DNA of 64,000 nucleotides from Ancistrus triradiatus (Eukaryota > Chordata > Actinopteri > Siluriformes > Loricariidae): the NCBI GenBank assembly GCA_025084515.1, contig JAJAGP010001675.1:105673-169672 (forward strand). The letters are read 5' to 3'. The notes under the pieces were generated by a model that saw nothing but the letters and a program-made list of their open reading frames with translations, searched no databases and was not told the origin of the DNA. How positions within the stretch are numbered: position 1 is the first letter of the stretch; each line of letters starts with the position of its first letter. Positions 43,793-56,190 of this stretch are shown here, one piece after another. Both the position numbers and the translations under genes were made by a program.

Positions 43793-44790
43793 TAGGGCTG
43801 GGCGATATATCCATTTTGTAAGATATATCGATATATTTTCGTACGAGATGTGTGATGAGACAATATGGTTTATATCGATAAAGTTTACGTTGTGTTAATA
43901 TTATACTCGTAGAGCCACCAGTTGACCCATTCTCCTCTCCCTGTCTGTGTTTTCCTCGATTTCACCGTTAGTTGCGTCCCAATTCAGGGGCTGCTTCCTT
44001 CAGAGGCTGCATTTGAAGACCGATTGTGTCATAGCGGTGTATAAGTCTTTGTAGACTAGTTCCTTTGAAGGATGCAGCCACTGGATTAGGACACTGCTCC
44101 TGTAGTATCGCCCCTCCCCCTCCCTCACCTCACCTGCCCTGCTCCGATGAAATGGAGGAACACAGACACGAGGGAAGCTTAGGAAGAGCTGCTGGATGGC
44201 ATAAAGAAAAACCGGAGCTCAGTAACTTTAAGACGTTTTGGATTCACAGTGTCAGATGAGCATCAGGAAAATGGATTCTGTTCGGAATGCTGAAAGCTAG
44301 TTATAAACATGGGCTCGGTCACGACTAATCTCTTCCACAAATTACAGCCGCGCTACAAAGTGCAATATGAAGCGCTAAACTCTGAATCATTTTCAGCCTC
44401 CTGCCCCGAAACACACCGAGTTACAAACCTCCTAAAGCTGTGCTGAGCCTTATGAAGGACAACGTGAGAAGTGGAGCAGCAGCACTAAAGCTGTGCCCTG
44501 TCCTATAACCAAATTGCATTTACCATCCAAAATGAAGTGAGGGTGAGAGAGAGGGTCTCAGCACCAGCTGAAAGCAGGACTACTGTTATGAAAGCAATGA
44601 CACTGCAGGGGCTGAGAATGCAGTGTTTTGGTCACAGACTTTATTCGGCCATTGGTCAGTGCAATATTGAATTAAAAAATACATTACTAGGGTGATGCTC
44701 AGAAAACTTTGTTTACAGTAAGAACCACATACAGGGATAATATGCCACTGACCATTGCCATTGATTTTTAGCTCATATCGCCCAGCCCTA
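43793..44790. mobile_element. hAT-type non-autonomous transposon with 8-bp target duplication
   Basis: The terminal inverted repeats are 'tagggctgggcgatat' and 'atatcgcccagcccta'. The 8-bp flanks are identical ('gtttcagt', 43785-43792 and 44791-44798), which is diagnostic for hAT. No transposase is present in its 998 bp. The interior from about 44010 matches the interrupted copy upstream of gene A. Confidence 0.9.
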
Positions 44791-45258
44791 GTTTCAGTAA
44801 TTCCATGCTAGCTCAGGACCTGTAATCTTATCTTAATGTGCTGAGAGAGTGAGAGGATGAAAAAGAGTTAGACACGTCTGTACAGGATTATACAGGACAT
44901 CGCTTTGGGAAATGAGGCGTCATCTTTGTTTCCCAACATAAGTTAGTAAGAAGTTAGAACTTCATTAGTTGTTTTCGTCAACAGCTTTTGCTGCTGATGT
45001 TTAACGATGTGGCATCAGTTACTGGTGGGATATGAATTTGTATGAATTTGTGGAGCTGCTAAAAATCTAGACAGGTTTTAGTCAAGATAATCGCAGTGCC
45101 TACAAACACAATTAATAAGCTGTTCGTGGTTAAGGTTATGCGTTTCTAAGACTAAGATTATTTTTCTAACATTTGTTTTTAAGCTTTTAGTAAACAGCCG
45201 TAATGATTAATTCTGGGAATTTGTTTCATGTCTGTTCTTGGCTTCAGATCTTCAGGAA

Positions 45259-48200
45259 ATGGACGGCAGTACCACTCTATTTGCAGTGCTGTCTGTATGT
45301 ACGTTTGGTTTCCTCCGGATCTCAGCTGGTGAGCTTCAGTGGTTTATGAACTTTTTACCAGTTATAATCTGTTTAAATGTGGCCATAGTACCATCATCAA
45401 CATCATAACATGCGTGAGATCATGACATCAGCTACGCAAGGCATTGTGGGTTTTCAGGACATGGAGGCTATGGTAGATACAGTACGAGAGCCGACCAGTT
45501 CTCTAAACAGCACCAAGGTTCTAGGAATCATAAGCAGTTCAAGACCCAGGGTTCATTTGGTCATAAATGGCTAATAGGCAGCCTCAGGACCAATCAAAAG
45601 CAGTCTAACATCGTCTCTCTGCAGCCGGTCTCGATTGAGGGGGTCGATGTGGAGGTGGTCAGGACCTACATATTCCTGGGAATGCAGCTGGACAAAAGGC
45701 TGGACTGGTCAGCGAATACTGACATACTGAAGGGACAGAGCCAGCTGTACTTCCTGAGGAGGCTTGGGTCCCTCAAGGTCTGCCATAAACTCCTGAGGAT
45801 GTTCTATCAGTCTGTGGTAGCCAGCGTCCTTTTCTCTGCCATAGTATGTTGGGGAGGCAGTATTAAGAAGAGGGACGCCGGTTGACTGGACAAGCTGGTG
45901 AGGAAAGCTGGTTCTGTGCTGGGAACAGAGTTGGAGTGTCTTACATCAGTGGCAGAGAGAAGGTCCCTCAGTAAACTGCTAACCATCATGGACAATGCTG
46001 ACCATCCTCTGCATAGTGCCATCATTATTCAGAGCAGTTCATTCAGCGGCAGACTGCTGTCCACTTTTTGTTCCACTGACAGATTCAAAAAGTCTTTTTG
46101 TCCCTCAGGCCATCAGACTGTTTAACTCATCCCAGTACAGTAAACAATTATCTTAAGACTCTGTTATACTCCAGTCCCCTATAGTTGGTTATCCGTTTAT
46201 CAGACAGTTTCGTATCCTCATTTTGTGGTTTGTCTGTATAACTGTATGTCATATATAACCTTACTGTTTAACTATGCATATACACCAATGTCTATGCTGC
46301 TAGTATTACACTAAGTCTTTTATACAGTCTATACATGTATATAGTGTACAATTTTTAGTTTATGCATGTAAATACTACTGTTTATTATTTTTTATAGCAT
46401 ATTTGCACTGCCGAATGTATTACTGTGGATATGCACTCCACTGTTTACACCGCTAACTGTACTATTGCCACTCAGACAACTGCGATACTTTTTATTACTT
46501 AATTATTCTGTTTATTGTATTTCTCTTTTTTTCAGAAAGTTCTCTATACTTTCTGGCCTTTGTTGGAATTGCTACTGGATGCCTTGAATTTCCCTCTGGG
46601 ATCAATAAAGTAACCATCCATCCATCTTTAGTTATGCTGTTGATCAGAAACACATGTAGTGCTTTTATCTCTGAATATCTGATACAGCTGATTAATATTT
46701 TCACCTGCAGTCAGATCTCCAGCTAATCTGTCTTTGTTACAGCAGCTCTTTGGAGTCTGAAATAATTTTCCTGATAAACTATTTAAATCTTTATTTCTTT
46801 TTACAGAAACTCATTCTCTACAGTTCCTCTACACTGCAGTCACAAAAGGAATAAATCTCCCAGAGTTCATTGCTGTTGGTCAGGTGGATGGAGAACAGGT
46901 TATGTACTATGACAGTAAGAACAGGACACTGATCAATAAGACGGAGTGGATAAAGAAAGACAGTGCAGTATTTCACTGGAACTACCAGAGAAGTCGGATG
47001 TGGGGTGATGAGGCTGACCTCAAACATCATTTAATAACAACAATGGAGCTGTTTAATCACACTACAGGTAATGATAAATATTTAAATTATAAATAATCAG
47101 GGTAGACTGCATGTTAATTTTTGGTTTTAGGGCGGAGCTAAGCGTTATTTGGTCAGTGACTGTATGTGGGGGGTCTAAGCCAGTGGTAAATCCAGACTGC
47201 TCTTTAAATTGTCCATTTTGTTCAAGCTCAGGTGAGCAGCAGTAATTACACCTATACACACCTGACGACATCACTGACACTTGGAGATACATCATTTATC
47301 ATTATTAATGACATATTATTAATCAATAGTTTGGTTTGCTTTAACCAAACTATTGCTTAATCTCCATCAAAAAGTCATTAATAATCAGAAATAAGCAGAA
47401 ACTATCAGCTGGTAGATTTATGGTTCTCTATCTCCTGTGCTGTGTCTGATTAGTGTGTTACTGTGTTATTTATGTTTGTGTCTCTTTAGGAAATCACACA
47501 ATGCAGAGGATGTACGGCTGTGAGCTGGATGATGATGGAACAATTAGAATATACGAACAGTACAGATTTGATGGAGAAGATTTCCTCATTCTGGATCTGG
47601 AAACTCTGACCTGGACTGCAGCTACAGATAAAGCTCTCATTACCAAGCAGGAGTTTGAGAGAAATGGTTATACTGAGGTCCGTAAGGACTACCTGGAGAA
47701 GGAGTGTATCGATTGGTTAAAGAAGTGTGTGTCTTACAGCAGAGAGACTCTGGAGAGGAAAGGTAGAGTGTATGATCCTCTCGGTTACTGTAACTCCCAC
47801 ACACTGCATTCATCACTGAAAACCTGCTGCTCAGTTCCTCACTTATTCCTCATCAGGATGTGGAGGAGAAACATCCATCTACTGCTCCCTCACACACCAC
47901 TTCCTGTCCTTCATCATCTACTAATAATGTTTCTCTCTCTGCAGTTCCTCCTGAGGCGCTGATGTTCCAGAAGTTCTCCTCTTCTCCAGAGCTGGTGTGT
48001 CATGCTACAGGTTTCTTTCCTAAAGGACTAAACATCACCTGGCAGAAGGACGGAGAGGACCTGATTGAGGACGTGGAGCCCAGAGAGACGTTACCCAACG
48101 AAAGCTTCCAGAAGAGAAGCATTCTGAAAGTCTCACCTGAGGATCTGCAGAAACACAAATACACCTGTGTGATTAAACACAGCAGCCTGAAGGAGGACTT

Positions 48201-51200
48201 GGTGCTGAAAGCGAGAGAGAGACGAATCCTGAGAGGTAAGAGGAACACTTTCATAAAATCAACTCCAGATTTATAGATGTGGAAGAGAAATCCTGAGACT
48301 GTACTGATTAATGTTGATCCAGATGGAGGATCAGATGGAGTACCGATTGGTATCATCGTTGGTGCAGTGGTTCTTGCTCTCGTTGGCATCGTTGCTGGAA
48401 TTCTCGTCTGGAAGAAGAAACCTGGTAAGGAAGGAAGGAGACAAATCTAAAGTTTAAAACCAGAATGTAGAGTTGAAATGAAATAATGAGAGCTGAATGA
48501 ATCAGATCCACTGTACAGTAATATTCTATTTCCATCTGATGGCTGAAGCTCAGCTCCATCATGCAGTAGATCAGATACAGTACCCAGTTCTTACAGTAAC
48601 TGTCTGTCCATCATCTGTCTTTCAGGATTCAGACCTGTTCCACAGAACGATACAGAGTGTAAGTGAGATTTAAGGCTTCTTAAACTGAATGGATTATTTA
48701 TTATAATCATTTAATGTTTAGTAACTTTAGTGGCTTCCTGTTTTGCGGCCTCTCAGAAGAATTATCATCACTCCAATGGACAGGTGGAGATGAGACTAAG
48801 CGAGTAAGAAGTGTTTATTTCATTTACACTCGGTCTTTTCATGCATCTTGTATTTAGATTGTATTCTGATCAAATTTTACTCTTAAATGTACACTTACAT
48901 AATAATTATCCCCACCGAAATTATTAGCCCCCAGTAAAGATGAGTAAAAAGGGTTATAGGAAATGGAGCTTTTGGTGAATTAGCTTAGTTACACTAATAT
49001 ATGAGAAATTATCAACCTTTAATTTAAACTAAGAACCCTAATCAAGAAATAGTTATTTTTATCAAAACCACATGTGCCACAATTACTGACAGCCCTAGAA
49101 ATCCCTATAAACAAAATTTAACCAAAGCACTTTTACCATTTTACTTTATTTTGTAGTTGATCAGACAGTCTATGAACTTTCAGGCAGTAATCCATGACTT
49201 CCTGTTTCACTGGGGTATATATGAGGTGACTCAGAGGTCAGAAGTGTGTTGACCTTCATATGTCAGGGAATAGCTATAAAATAGCTGCTGTTCTGAACAT
49301 GCCCAGATCTACAGCTGGGTCAGTAATTACAAAGGTCCAATCCAATGGAACTGGGACAAACCTGCCTGAGGAGGAACCTAGACCTCCAGACTCCTGAAGT
49401 GGTGTGAGCGATGAGATCTAAATCTTATCTAAATTTGCATGTTCTCCCCGTGTCCATATTGGTGAACAACTGGCAAAGACCTTTGAGAGAAACTCATCCG
49501 GTAACAACTCCACGTCAGAGTTCCAAGCTATTCGGACCCGAGAAGAAAGAAGAGAGATCGACTTCCATTCCAACAACAGCGAATCATATAATCAGGAATT
49601 CATCCTGGAAGAACTTCAAACCTCCCTAAGACAATCCCATGATGCAGCAACTGGGCCAGATGGCATCCATTATCAAAAGCTGAAACCCCTACCCACAAGC
49701 TCACTGACTGTTCTATTGAAAATCTTCAACCAGATTTGGGTATCAGGAGAAATCCCACCCATGTGGAAGGAAACAACCATCATCCCCATACCCAAACCAG
49801 GAAAGGACAATAGCGATTTGAACAACTACAGATCCATTGCACTGACAAGCTGCTTCTGCAAAACCATGGAGAGGATGGTCAATAACCGACTCGTATGGCA
49901 GCTAGAAAATGACCACATAAGTGAAATGCAGAGCGAATTCCGAAAAGGCAGAAGCACAACAGATAACCTGGTCAGAGTGTAAACATTCATAAGAGATGCA
50001 TTCATAAGAAAAGAACACGCCGTGGTTGTCTACTTTGATTAAGAGAAAGCAAACGACACCACCTGGGGATCTACACCAATTAGGCCTTGAGGGCCGGCTT
50101 CCGGAATTCATAGCTGGCTTTCTAACGAACAGACACTTTAAGGTAAAGGTCAACAGCACCTACTCAGATAACCACATCCAAGAAATGGGAGTGCCCCAAG
50201 GAAGTACACTCTCCATCACACTCTTCAACTCCAACTGAGCATAAACAAGATCCATCAATGGTCAGTAGCTAACTGTTACGGTACGGGGAGAGGGAAGTGA
50301 GGACCCAAGTGCAGAGGGAGAAAGGGAGCCCCCTGGCGGAGGCTGACGGGGGATAATAAAACAAGGGAAACGAGCAGATAAGGATAAAAATGCAAGTTTA
50401 TTGATGCATTAATTAAAGCAGGCAAATGATGACACTGACAAATAAACAGGAGAATAAATAACTAAGAAATACCTGTGGAGCTTTAATATTCCACACAAAA
50501 TAAATGCCACAGTCAATCAGCGCACCTCAGAGCACACGCACGAACGTGTGTGTGTGTGTGTGTGTGTGAGAAAGGGTGAGCTGCAGAAAGTGGCAGTGGA
50601 AAATAAGGGGGGATACAGGAGAAAATCCGCCAAGCAAACAGAGGCTGGATTGGAACTGAGAGTGTGTGTGTGCAGAGGCACACGCGCTGCAGATGTGCCA
50701 CAGAAGCGTGCTTCGAGCGGGGGGGTGAGCGAGCGTATGAAGCGAGGGCCGCCGAAAGCGGATAAAAGGAAGGAGGCAAAAATACAGGAAACAAAAAAGC
50801 TCGCGTCGCAGAAAAGACGCGGCACAATAAGCCCAAAAGGCTGAGAAAAAGGCAGATGAGAGCCCGCTGGAAGCAGCGGGGACGCGCACGGGCGCGGGCA
50901 AGCCGCGATCGCTGACGCTACTCGGATAGAACGCTCTGAATGGCCTGACGCCGTTTTCAGAGCGGAGAAAAAGCTTTGCCTTACTTACCGGCTACGCCCT
51001 GACCAGATTACCTCGAGCTTTGGGCTCTACCCAAGTGACCCCCTTGATGGGACCACCTGTACCTTTCAATCCTGACGAAGGAAAGAGATCCGAGTAGCGC
51101 GTTCACGATCGGGGCCTCCGCTAGTAGTATAGGGCAACAATGCTAAACGCGGTTATTTAATGCCGAGGAGCAGGTGCGCCTGATTCATGATAACGAGGGG

Positions 51201-53359
51201 GGCGTGTGCGCCGCACGCTGACGGCCGGGACGGCCCGGTCTCAACCTGCCGTGAGTGGTGGAGCACCGCCTCCCTCTATTGTCGGACGAGGGGGTCGTAA
51301 CACTAACGGCTTCAAGTTCTTAAAACACAAAACAACCTGCGTACACTTCTGCAAGCTCCGATCACCCTGAGCCAGAACTCCATCTGGAGGGGAACCCTAT
51401 CAAAGTAGCCAAAGAAACATAATTCCTAGGACTGCCATTGGACTCCAAACTGTCCTTCAGCCCACATATAAGAACTTTAAAAAATGAATGCATGAAGAGA
51501 CTGAGCATAATAAATTCTGGCCAGGACAAAATGGGGTGCAGAATTCCAACCAGTTATACGGATGTACAGGACCATCATCAGGACAAAGTTAGACTATGGT
51601 GGTATGATTTACGGAGCCGCCAGGAGGTCGTAGACCCTGTACACCACCAAGGCATCACACTGGCACTGGGGGCATATCGACCCTCCCCTGTGCAGAGCCT
51701 GTACACAGAAACCCTCGAACCATCGTTAGAGCACAGACGACTGAAATTAGCCCTTCAATATGCCATCAAACTGAAAGCCAACCAACAAAACCCGGCATGT
51801 GCCTCAACGTTCTCCCTGTCATACCTGGCACTGTACGATGCCAAACCAACCCATATACAGCCATTTGGAACACGAATCCGGCCACACCTGAGAGAACTCG
51901 CTGTATACCTGAATTATATAGCACAGATACCCCCAATCCTATCCCACCATGGAACCTTGAAGAACCTAACATAATCCTAGACATTGCCTGCAAAAAGAAA
52001 TCTACCACCCACCCCAACACCTACCTCAAGAAGCTCCTTGACATTGGAGAGAAATTCCCGCTCCACCTCCATATATACAGACGGCTCTAAAACTGAGAAT
52101 AGAGTCTCGGCGGCAATGGTATCTGGACAACATTCATCTAGAGTAGACCTACCAAAGTACAGTTGCATTTTCACTGCTGAAGCTTATGCCCTCCTAATGG
52201 CAGTCGACCATATCAACACCACACAACAACTCAAATCTATTATATGTTCCGACTCCAAATCTTGTTTACAAGCACTGGAATCCCTCAGTACTGATCACCC
52301 AATCATCAGCACCATCCTGGAAAAACTGCATAATCTCACAAGGTTGAAATTCAACATTTTACTGGATCCCGGGCCAAAGCGGCCTCTCTGGAAATGAAAG
52401 AGCGGACCGGATGGCAAGGAGAACAACAAAGGCCAGATGTCAACTGCAAACTCCCACCAATGGACATAAAACCTATATTGTGATGCTATATACAAGAAAA
52501 GTGGCAGGATGAATGGAATACACAAGCCAACAACAAACTGCAGGAGCTCAGCCCCAACAGACCAACACATACCTGGACAATTGATGGGACCAAGTCACAT
52601 ACACTAGATGTCGTACTGGACATACCAGACTGACACACTTTTTTTTGCTGAAGGGTGAAGAACCCCCACAATGTGGAACTTGTCGAAAAACAAACACTTC
52701 TAATGTCAAACACACTACCCGAAATATTCAACCGAGACAAAGAAGGCGAATTACTGAAATTAATAACTCTCACATAACTAAGAGCCCATAGTTTCCTTTG
52801 GGCATCCGACCTTTCCTGCCACAAAACGGCCGATGTGCTGAAGTGGCGTTAAAACTCGTCAACCAACCAACCGTCTCCCCGTGTCCATGTGGGTTTACTT
52901 TGGGTTCCTCCCACAATCCAAAGATGTGTGTGATAGGTAAATTGGTGTCTCTAAAAGTCCCCTTAGCATGTGAGTGTGTGTGTGTGAGTGTGTGCTGCTG
53001 CTTTATCACAAAGGAGTTTGTATAAAGGATTAAATGCAGGGAAGGCCGATAATTGTGGAATATGTTGTTTGGTTAATAATAAGTATTTCTTGATGAGGGT
53101 TTTTTATTAGACTAAATTTAAAGGTTGGCTTTTTCTCCAATCAGCTCATTAACACTGGACCTGACAACTTCCTGTGCTGTTTGTCAGTTTTTATTTTTGG
53201 CAGTCAGGTGTGTCTTGGAGAGACCGATGTATTTATGATTGTTTCATATGTGACTACGATGTTTCTCAAATCTCCTGAAGTGCTTTGAGCGATCAGTTCT
53301 AAATCAGATTTAATGGTCTTGGGTGCATTTACACACACACACACAGACACACACAGACA

Positions 53360-53410
<51 letters not shown>

Positions 53411-53597
53411 ACAATCGTGATACTCAAGACGCAGGAAAGTTAAGTGTAAACGGGATCTTAATGATATGTCATATAAATCTGGTACTTCAATCAATATATC
53501 ACAGAAAAGATTCAGCTTAGTTCAGCTCAGTCTGATCTTTTTTCTTTTGCTTTTTTCTCTAGGAGTTAGAGGAGAAACGAGCAGATGTAAAACTTGA
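45259..53597 (+). CDS. MHC class I heavy chain gene B, tail splice sites damaged
   Basis: The exons are 45259-45328 (signal), 46807-47067 (alpha1), 47490-47762 (alpha2), 47945-48235 (alpha3, two codons shorter than A), 48323-48424 (connecting peptide and membrane) and 48626-48658 (GFRPVPQNDTE tail exon, absent from A). The following tail exon, which is 27188-27238 in A, is present at 48752-48805, but its acceptor AG is GG and its donor GT is GC. A last exon may be 53563-53597 after a very long intron. Using the next AG would bring an in-frame TAA, so the mature tail probably ends early. The ectodomain, with Cys pairs as in A, is intact and has the same altered anchors. Surface expression is possible. 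The unit is a paralogue of gene A. Confidence 0.8.
45617..46625 (+). mobile_element. LINE 3' part in intron 1 of gene B
   Basis: Absent from the same intron of gene A, which reads straight through. It encodes the C-terminal end of a non-LTR reverse transcriptase: RTYIFLGMQLDKRLDWSAN, YFLRRLGSLKVCHKLLR, VVASVLFSAIVCWGGS, then LDKLVRKAGSVLG and SLSKLLTIMDNADHPL. One in-frame TGA lies at 45883. The 3' end reads 'aatttccctctgggatcaat' plus 'aaag' and a 'ccatccatc' tail, as in L2/Rex1-like fish LINEs. I do not assign the clade firmly. Confidence 0.8.
47300..47386. repeat. Local inverted duplication (snap-back) in intron 2 of gene B
   Basis: 'aatagtttggtt' (47325-47336) is followed by its inverse 'aaccaaactatt' (47343-47354), and the outer 'cattattaatgac' is inverted at 47374-47386. 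In gene A the same intron has only one orientation. Confidence 0.75.
49450..52790 (+). mobile_element. I-type LINE (with RNase H), interrupted and decayed
   Basis: The order of parts is a reverse transcriptase N-terminal region (HDAATGPDGIHYQKLKP, PIPKPGKDNSDLNNYRSIAL, FRKGRSTTDNLVRV, VVVYFD-EKANDTTW, GVPQGSTLS), then a solo LTR at 50274, then the region after the polymerase box (NGFKFLKHKTTCVHFC, FLGLPLDSKLSFSPHI, ITLALGAYRPSPVQSLY), then an RNase H domain (IYTDGSKTENRVSAAM, FTAEAYALLMAVD, IICSDSKSCLQALESL, and 'GLSGNERADRMAR' after a shift). The YADD box itself is missing. RNase H in this position is characteristic of the I clade. It lies in the last intron of gene B. Confidence 0.8.
50274..51302 (-). 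mobile_element. Solo LTR with 5-bp target duplication
   Basis: The segment begins 'tgttacggtac' and ends 'gggtcgtaaca' (TG...CA). It is flanked by a perfect duplication, 'ctaac' (50269-50273 and 51303-51307). Removing it restores the LINE reading SVANGFKF. A 'gtttattgat' stretch near 50396 gives an AATAAA on the minus strand, so I infer minus orientation. A CA/GT tract lies at 50548. Confidence 0.85.
52848..53062 (+). mobile_element. Fish SINE/LINE tail in the last intron of gene B
   Basis: Same module order as 27484-27745 in gene A, including 'aaaggattaaatgcag' and 'ataattgtgga'. Because both copies sit in the equivalent intron, the insertion probably predates the A/B duplication. Confidence 0.65.
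53329..53410. repeat. CA microsatellite
   Basis: A (ca)n tract with 'cacagacac' variants. Confidence 0.95.
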
Positions 53598-53940
53598 AGT
53601 GTCAGGCTAAGGAGGATGATCATCTCAAACACTAATGTAGCGGAATATGACTACACTTTTAAATTTTATTAATTTTAATGAACAAATGGGGAACCACCGG
53701 ATCATTTGGGGACTGGTGAATCTGGAAAACGAGTTGATAAAGAAAAGGCTAAATTAATCAGGAAGTTGATATGGGCAAATTCAGTCTGGATCTGAAGTGT
53801 GAGTTTGCAGTTCTTTTCTCAGCCTCGGTTGAATAAATAAAATCTCTCCCAAACAATGCGGTAAATTCAAAAGGGTATAACAAGTTTATTAACTGCAAAC
53901 AAGGTAAATTCCAACTGACAATCTGAAGTAATGACATGTA

Positions 53941-55340
53941 CAGTGGGGCAAAAAAGTATTTAGTCATCCACTGATGGTGCAAGTTCTCCTGCTTAGAAAG
54001 ATGAGAGAGATCTGTAATTTTCATCATAGCTACACTTCAACTATGAGAGACAAAATGAGAAAAAAATCCAGGAAATCACATTGTAGGGTTTTTAAAAGAT
54101 TTAATTGTAAATTATGGTGGAAAATAAGTATTTGGTCAATAAATTTGGTTCAACTCAATACTTTGTAACATAACCTTTGTTGGCAATGACAGAGGTCAAA
54201 CGTTTCCTGTAAGTCTTCACCAGGTTGGCACACACTGTAGCTGGTATTTTGGCCCATTCCTCCATGCAGATCTCCTCTAGAGCAGTGATGTTTTTGGAGC
54301 AACATGGACTTTTTAACTCCCTCCACACATTTTCTATGGGGCTGAGGTCTGGAGACTGGCTAGGCCACTCCAGGACCTTGAAATGCTTTTTACGGAGCCA
54401 CTCCTTCGTTTCCCAAGCGGTGTGGTTTGGGATCATTGTCATGCTGGCAGACCCAGCCACGTTTCCATCTTCAATGCTGTCACTGATGGACGGAGGTTTT
54501 GGCTTTTAAAATCTCACGATACATGGCCCCGTTCATTCCACCCCCATGCTTCACAGTAGGTATGGTGTTCTTGGGATGCAGCTCAGCATTCTTCTTCCTC
54601 CAAACACACAGAGTTGAGTTTTTTACCAAAAAATTCTGTTTTGGTACTGCAGGTTTCTGAGTACCTCCTCTCGGGTAGTGTGTTACTGATGGTAGCCTTT
54701 GTTACTTTTGGTCCCAGCACTCTGCAGGTCATTCATCAGGTCCCTCCGTATAGTTCTGGGATTTTTTGATCACCGTTGTCCCATGATCATTTTGACCCCA
54801 CGGGATGAGATCTTGCTTGGAGCCCCAGATCGAGGGAGATTATCAATGGTCTGGTATGTCTTCCATTTTCTTACAATTGCTTCCCACAGTTGATTTATTT
54901 TCACAACAACCTGCTTGCCTATTGTAGATTCACTCTTCCCAGCCTGGTGCAGGCCTACAATTTTCTTCCTGGTGTCCTTTGACAGCTTCTTTGGTCTTGG
55001 CCATGGTTGGGTTTGGAGTCTGGGCTGTTTGAGGCTGTGGACAGGTGTCTTTTATACAGATAATGAGGTCAAACAGGGTGCCATTAATACAAGTAACGAG
55101 TGAGAGAGAGCCAGAAATCTTTGCTTGCCTTTTGTGGGTGACCAAATAATTATTTTTCACCATGATTTACAACTAAATTCTTTAAAAATCCTTCAATGTG
55201 ATTTCCTGGATGTTTTTTCTCATTTTGTCTCTCATAGTTGAAGTGTAGCTATGATGAAAATTACAGACCTCTCTCATATTTCTAAGCAGGAGAACTTGCA
55301 CAATCAGTGGCTGACTAAATACTTTTTTGCGCCACTGTAT
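53941..55340 (-). mobile_element. Tc1-like transposon with both ends, inactive
   Basis: The left end 'cagtggggcaaaaaagtatt' and the right end 'aatacttttttgcgccactg' are inverted repeats. Long IR/DR arms follow (about 200 bp). Between them lies a decayed transposase on the minus strand. Fragments of the same family occur at 1.2 and 41.4-42 kb. Confidence 0.9.
54155..55060 (-). pseudogene. Tc1-like transposase, decayed
   Basis: The C-terminal part is open (54460-54155). It includes MIPNHTAWETKEWLRK, where a second Asp (DNDPKHTA) is expected, and the 'SPDLSPIENVWRELK' block that holds the third catalytic residue. The N-terminal part toward 55060 is in several frames with stops. Confidence 0.8.
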
Positions 55341-56190
55341 ATCACAGAGTTAAGATCAGGAAATAATGACGGCATATATATCACAGTTTTAATATCGCTA
55401 ACAGGGTGTCTGTTAGCGATATTAAAACTAATTAATCTATGTGTAACCTAACAATTGTGTCGTAAATACCCAGGTGCAATGTTATAAACTATTTTATTAC
55501 AGAGTGGTGAGTTACTGGAAAGATAAAATGGTGAAACGTAAATAGTTCAATGGAAAATACTTAGACGTAGGGGGGTCTGGGGTTGAAACGTGGTTTAAAA
55601 CTAAAGGTAAGATTCGAGGATCAGAGACCTAAATCAAGCCATTAGAGTGGTACTCACCTGGCGATCACTTGTGAATGGTTGTGGACACGGAAACCTGGCC
55701 TCGCCTGTCCAAGAGGGCACGATTGTGGAGCGGGTGATGTTTATCTTCCGATGAACACAGCCACTCGGAAGGCCTATCGACGGCGTAGGCTCTCGGCTTC
55801 TCGGTTATGCAGAGAGGCAGTTGTGTAACCACAGATGTTTTCTGGGCCACGTCTTCAGTATTAGGCGTACTTCCCAGCTTTAGGCTGTGGGCGATTCACG
55901 GTCCTCGAAGAAGACTTTACCCTGGCCACAGGTAAATGCTAAGTCTGACGCGAACTTTACACAAGCACGTTTCACTAAACTTTCATTAAAGGCTAAGATA
56001 TACGAACGTGGTCGAGCGTGAAGGAGATCTTTGCTAGCTGGTGTTTTCGCTACTTTCTTTAGTTGAACTTCTAATTCCATACTACCGAACTACTAAAACT
56101 GCTGGAAAAGGAAAAACTTAAAATTAAACTTCAGAACGCTTAAAACAAAAAAGATTGCTTAAAAAAAAAACTCTATAAAAACTAAAAACG
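55341..56190. other. Intergenic between Tc1 element and block X copy 2
   Basis: It contains a perfect 19-bp inverted repeat (listed separately). No gene is recognised. 55480-56100 has weak open frames on the minus strand. Confidence 0.4.
55385..55429. repeat. Perfect 19-bp inverted repeat, 7-base loop
   Basis: The arms 'agttttaatatcgctaaca' (55385-55403) and its exact inverse (55411-55429) flank 'gggtgtc'. It is not followed by a T-run, and a function is not known. Confidence 0.9.

Noticed and set aside
50513..50901. Several overlapping open frames of about 100 codons on both strands
   Set aside because: They lie inside the solo LTR and a GT/CA tract; the openness comes from composition, and no domain is visible.
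53204..53520. Cys/Val-rich open frames near 53.3 kb
   Set aside because: They are translations of the CA microsatellite.
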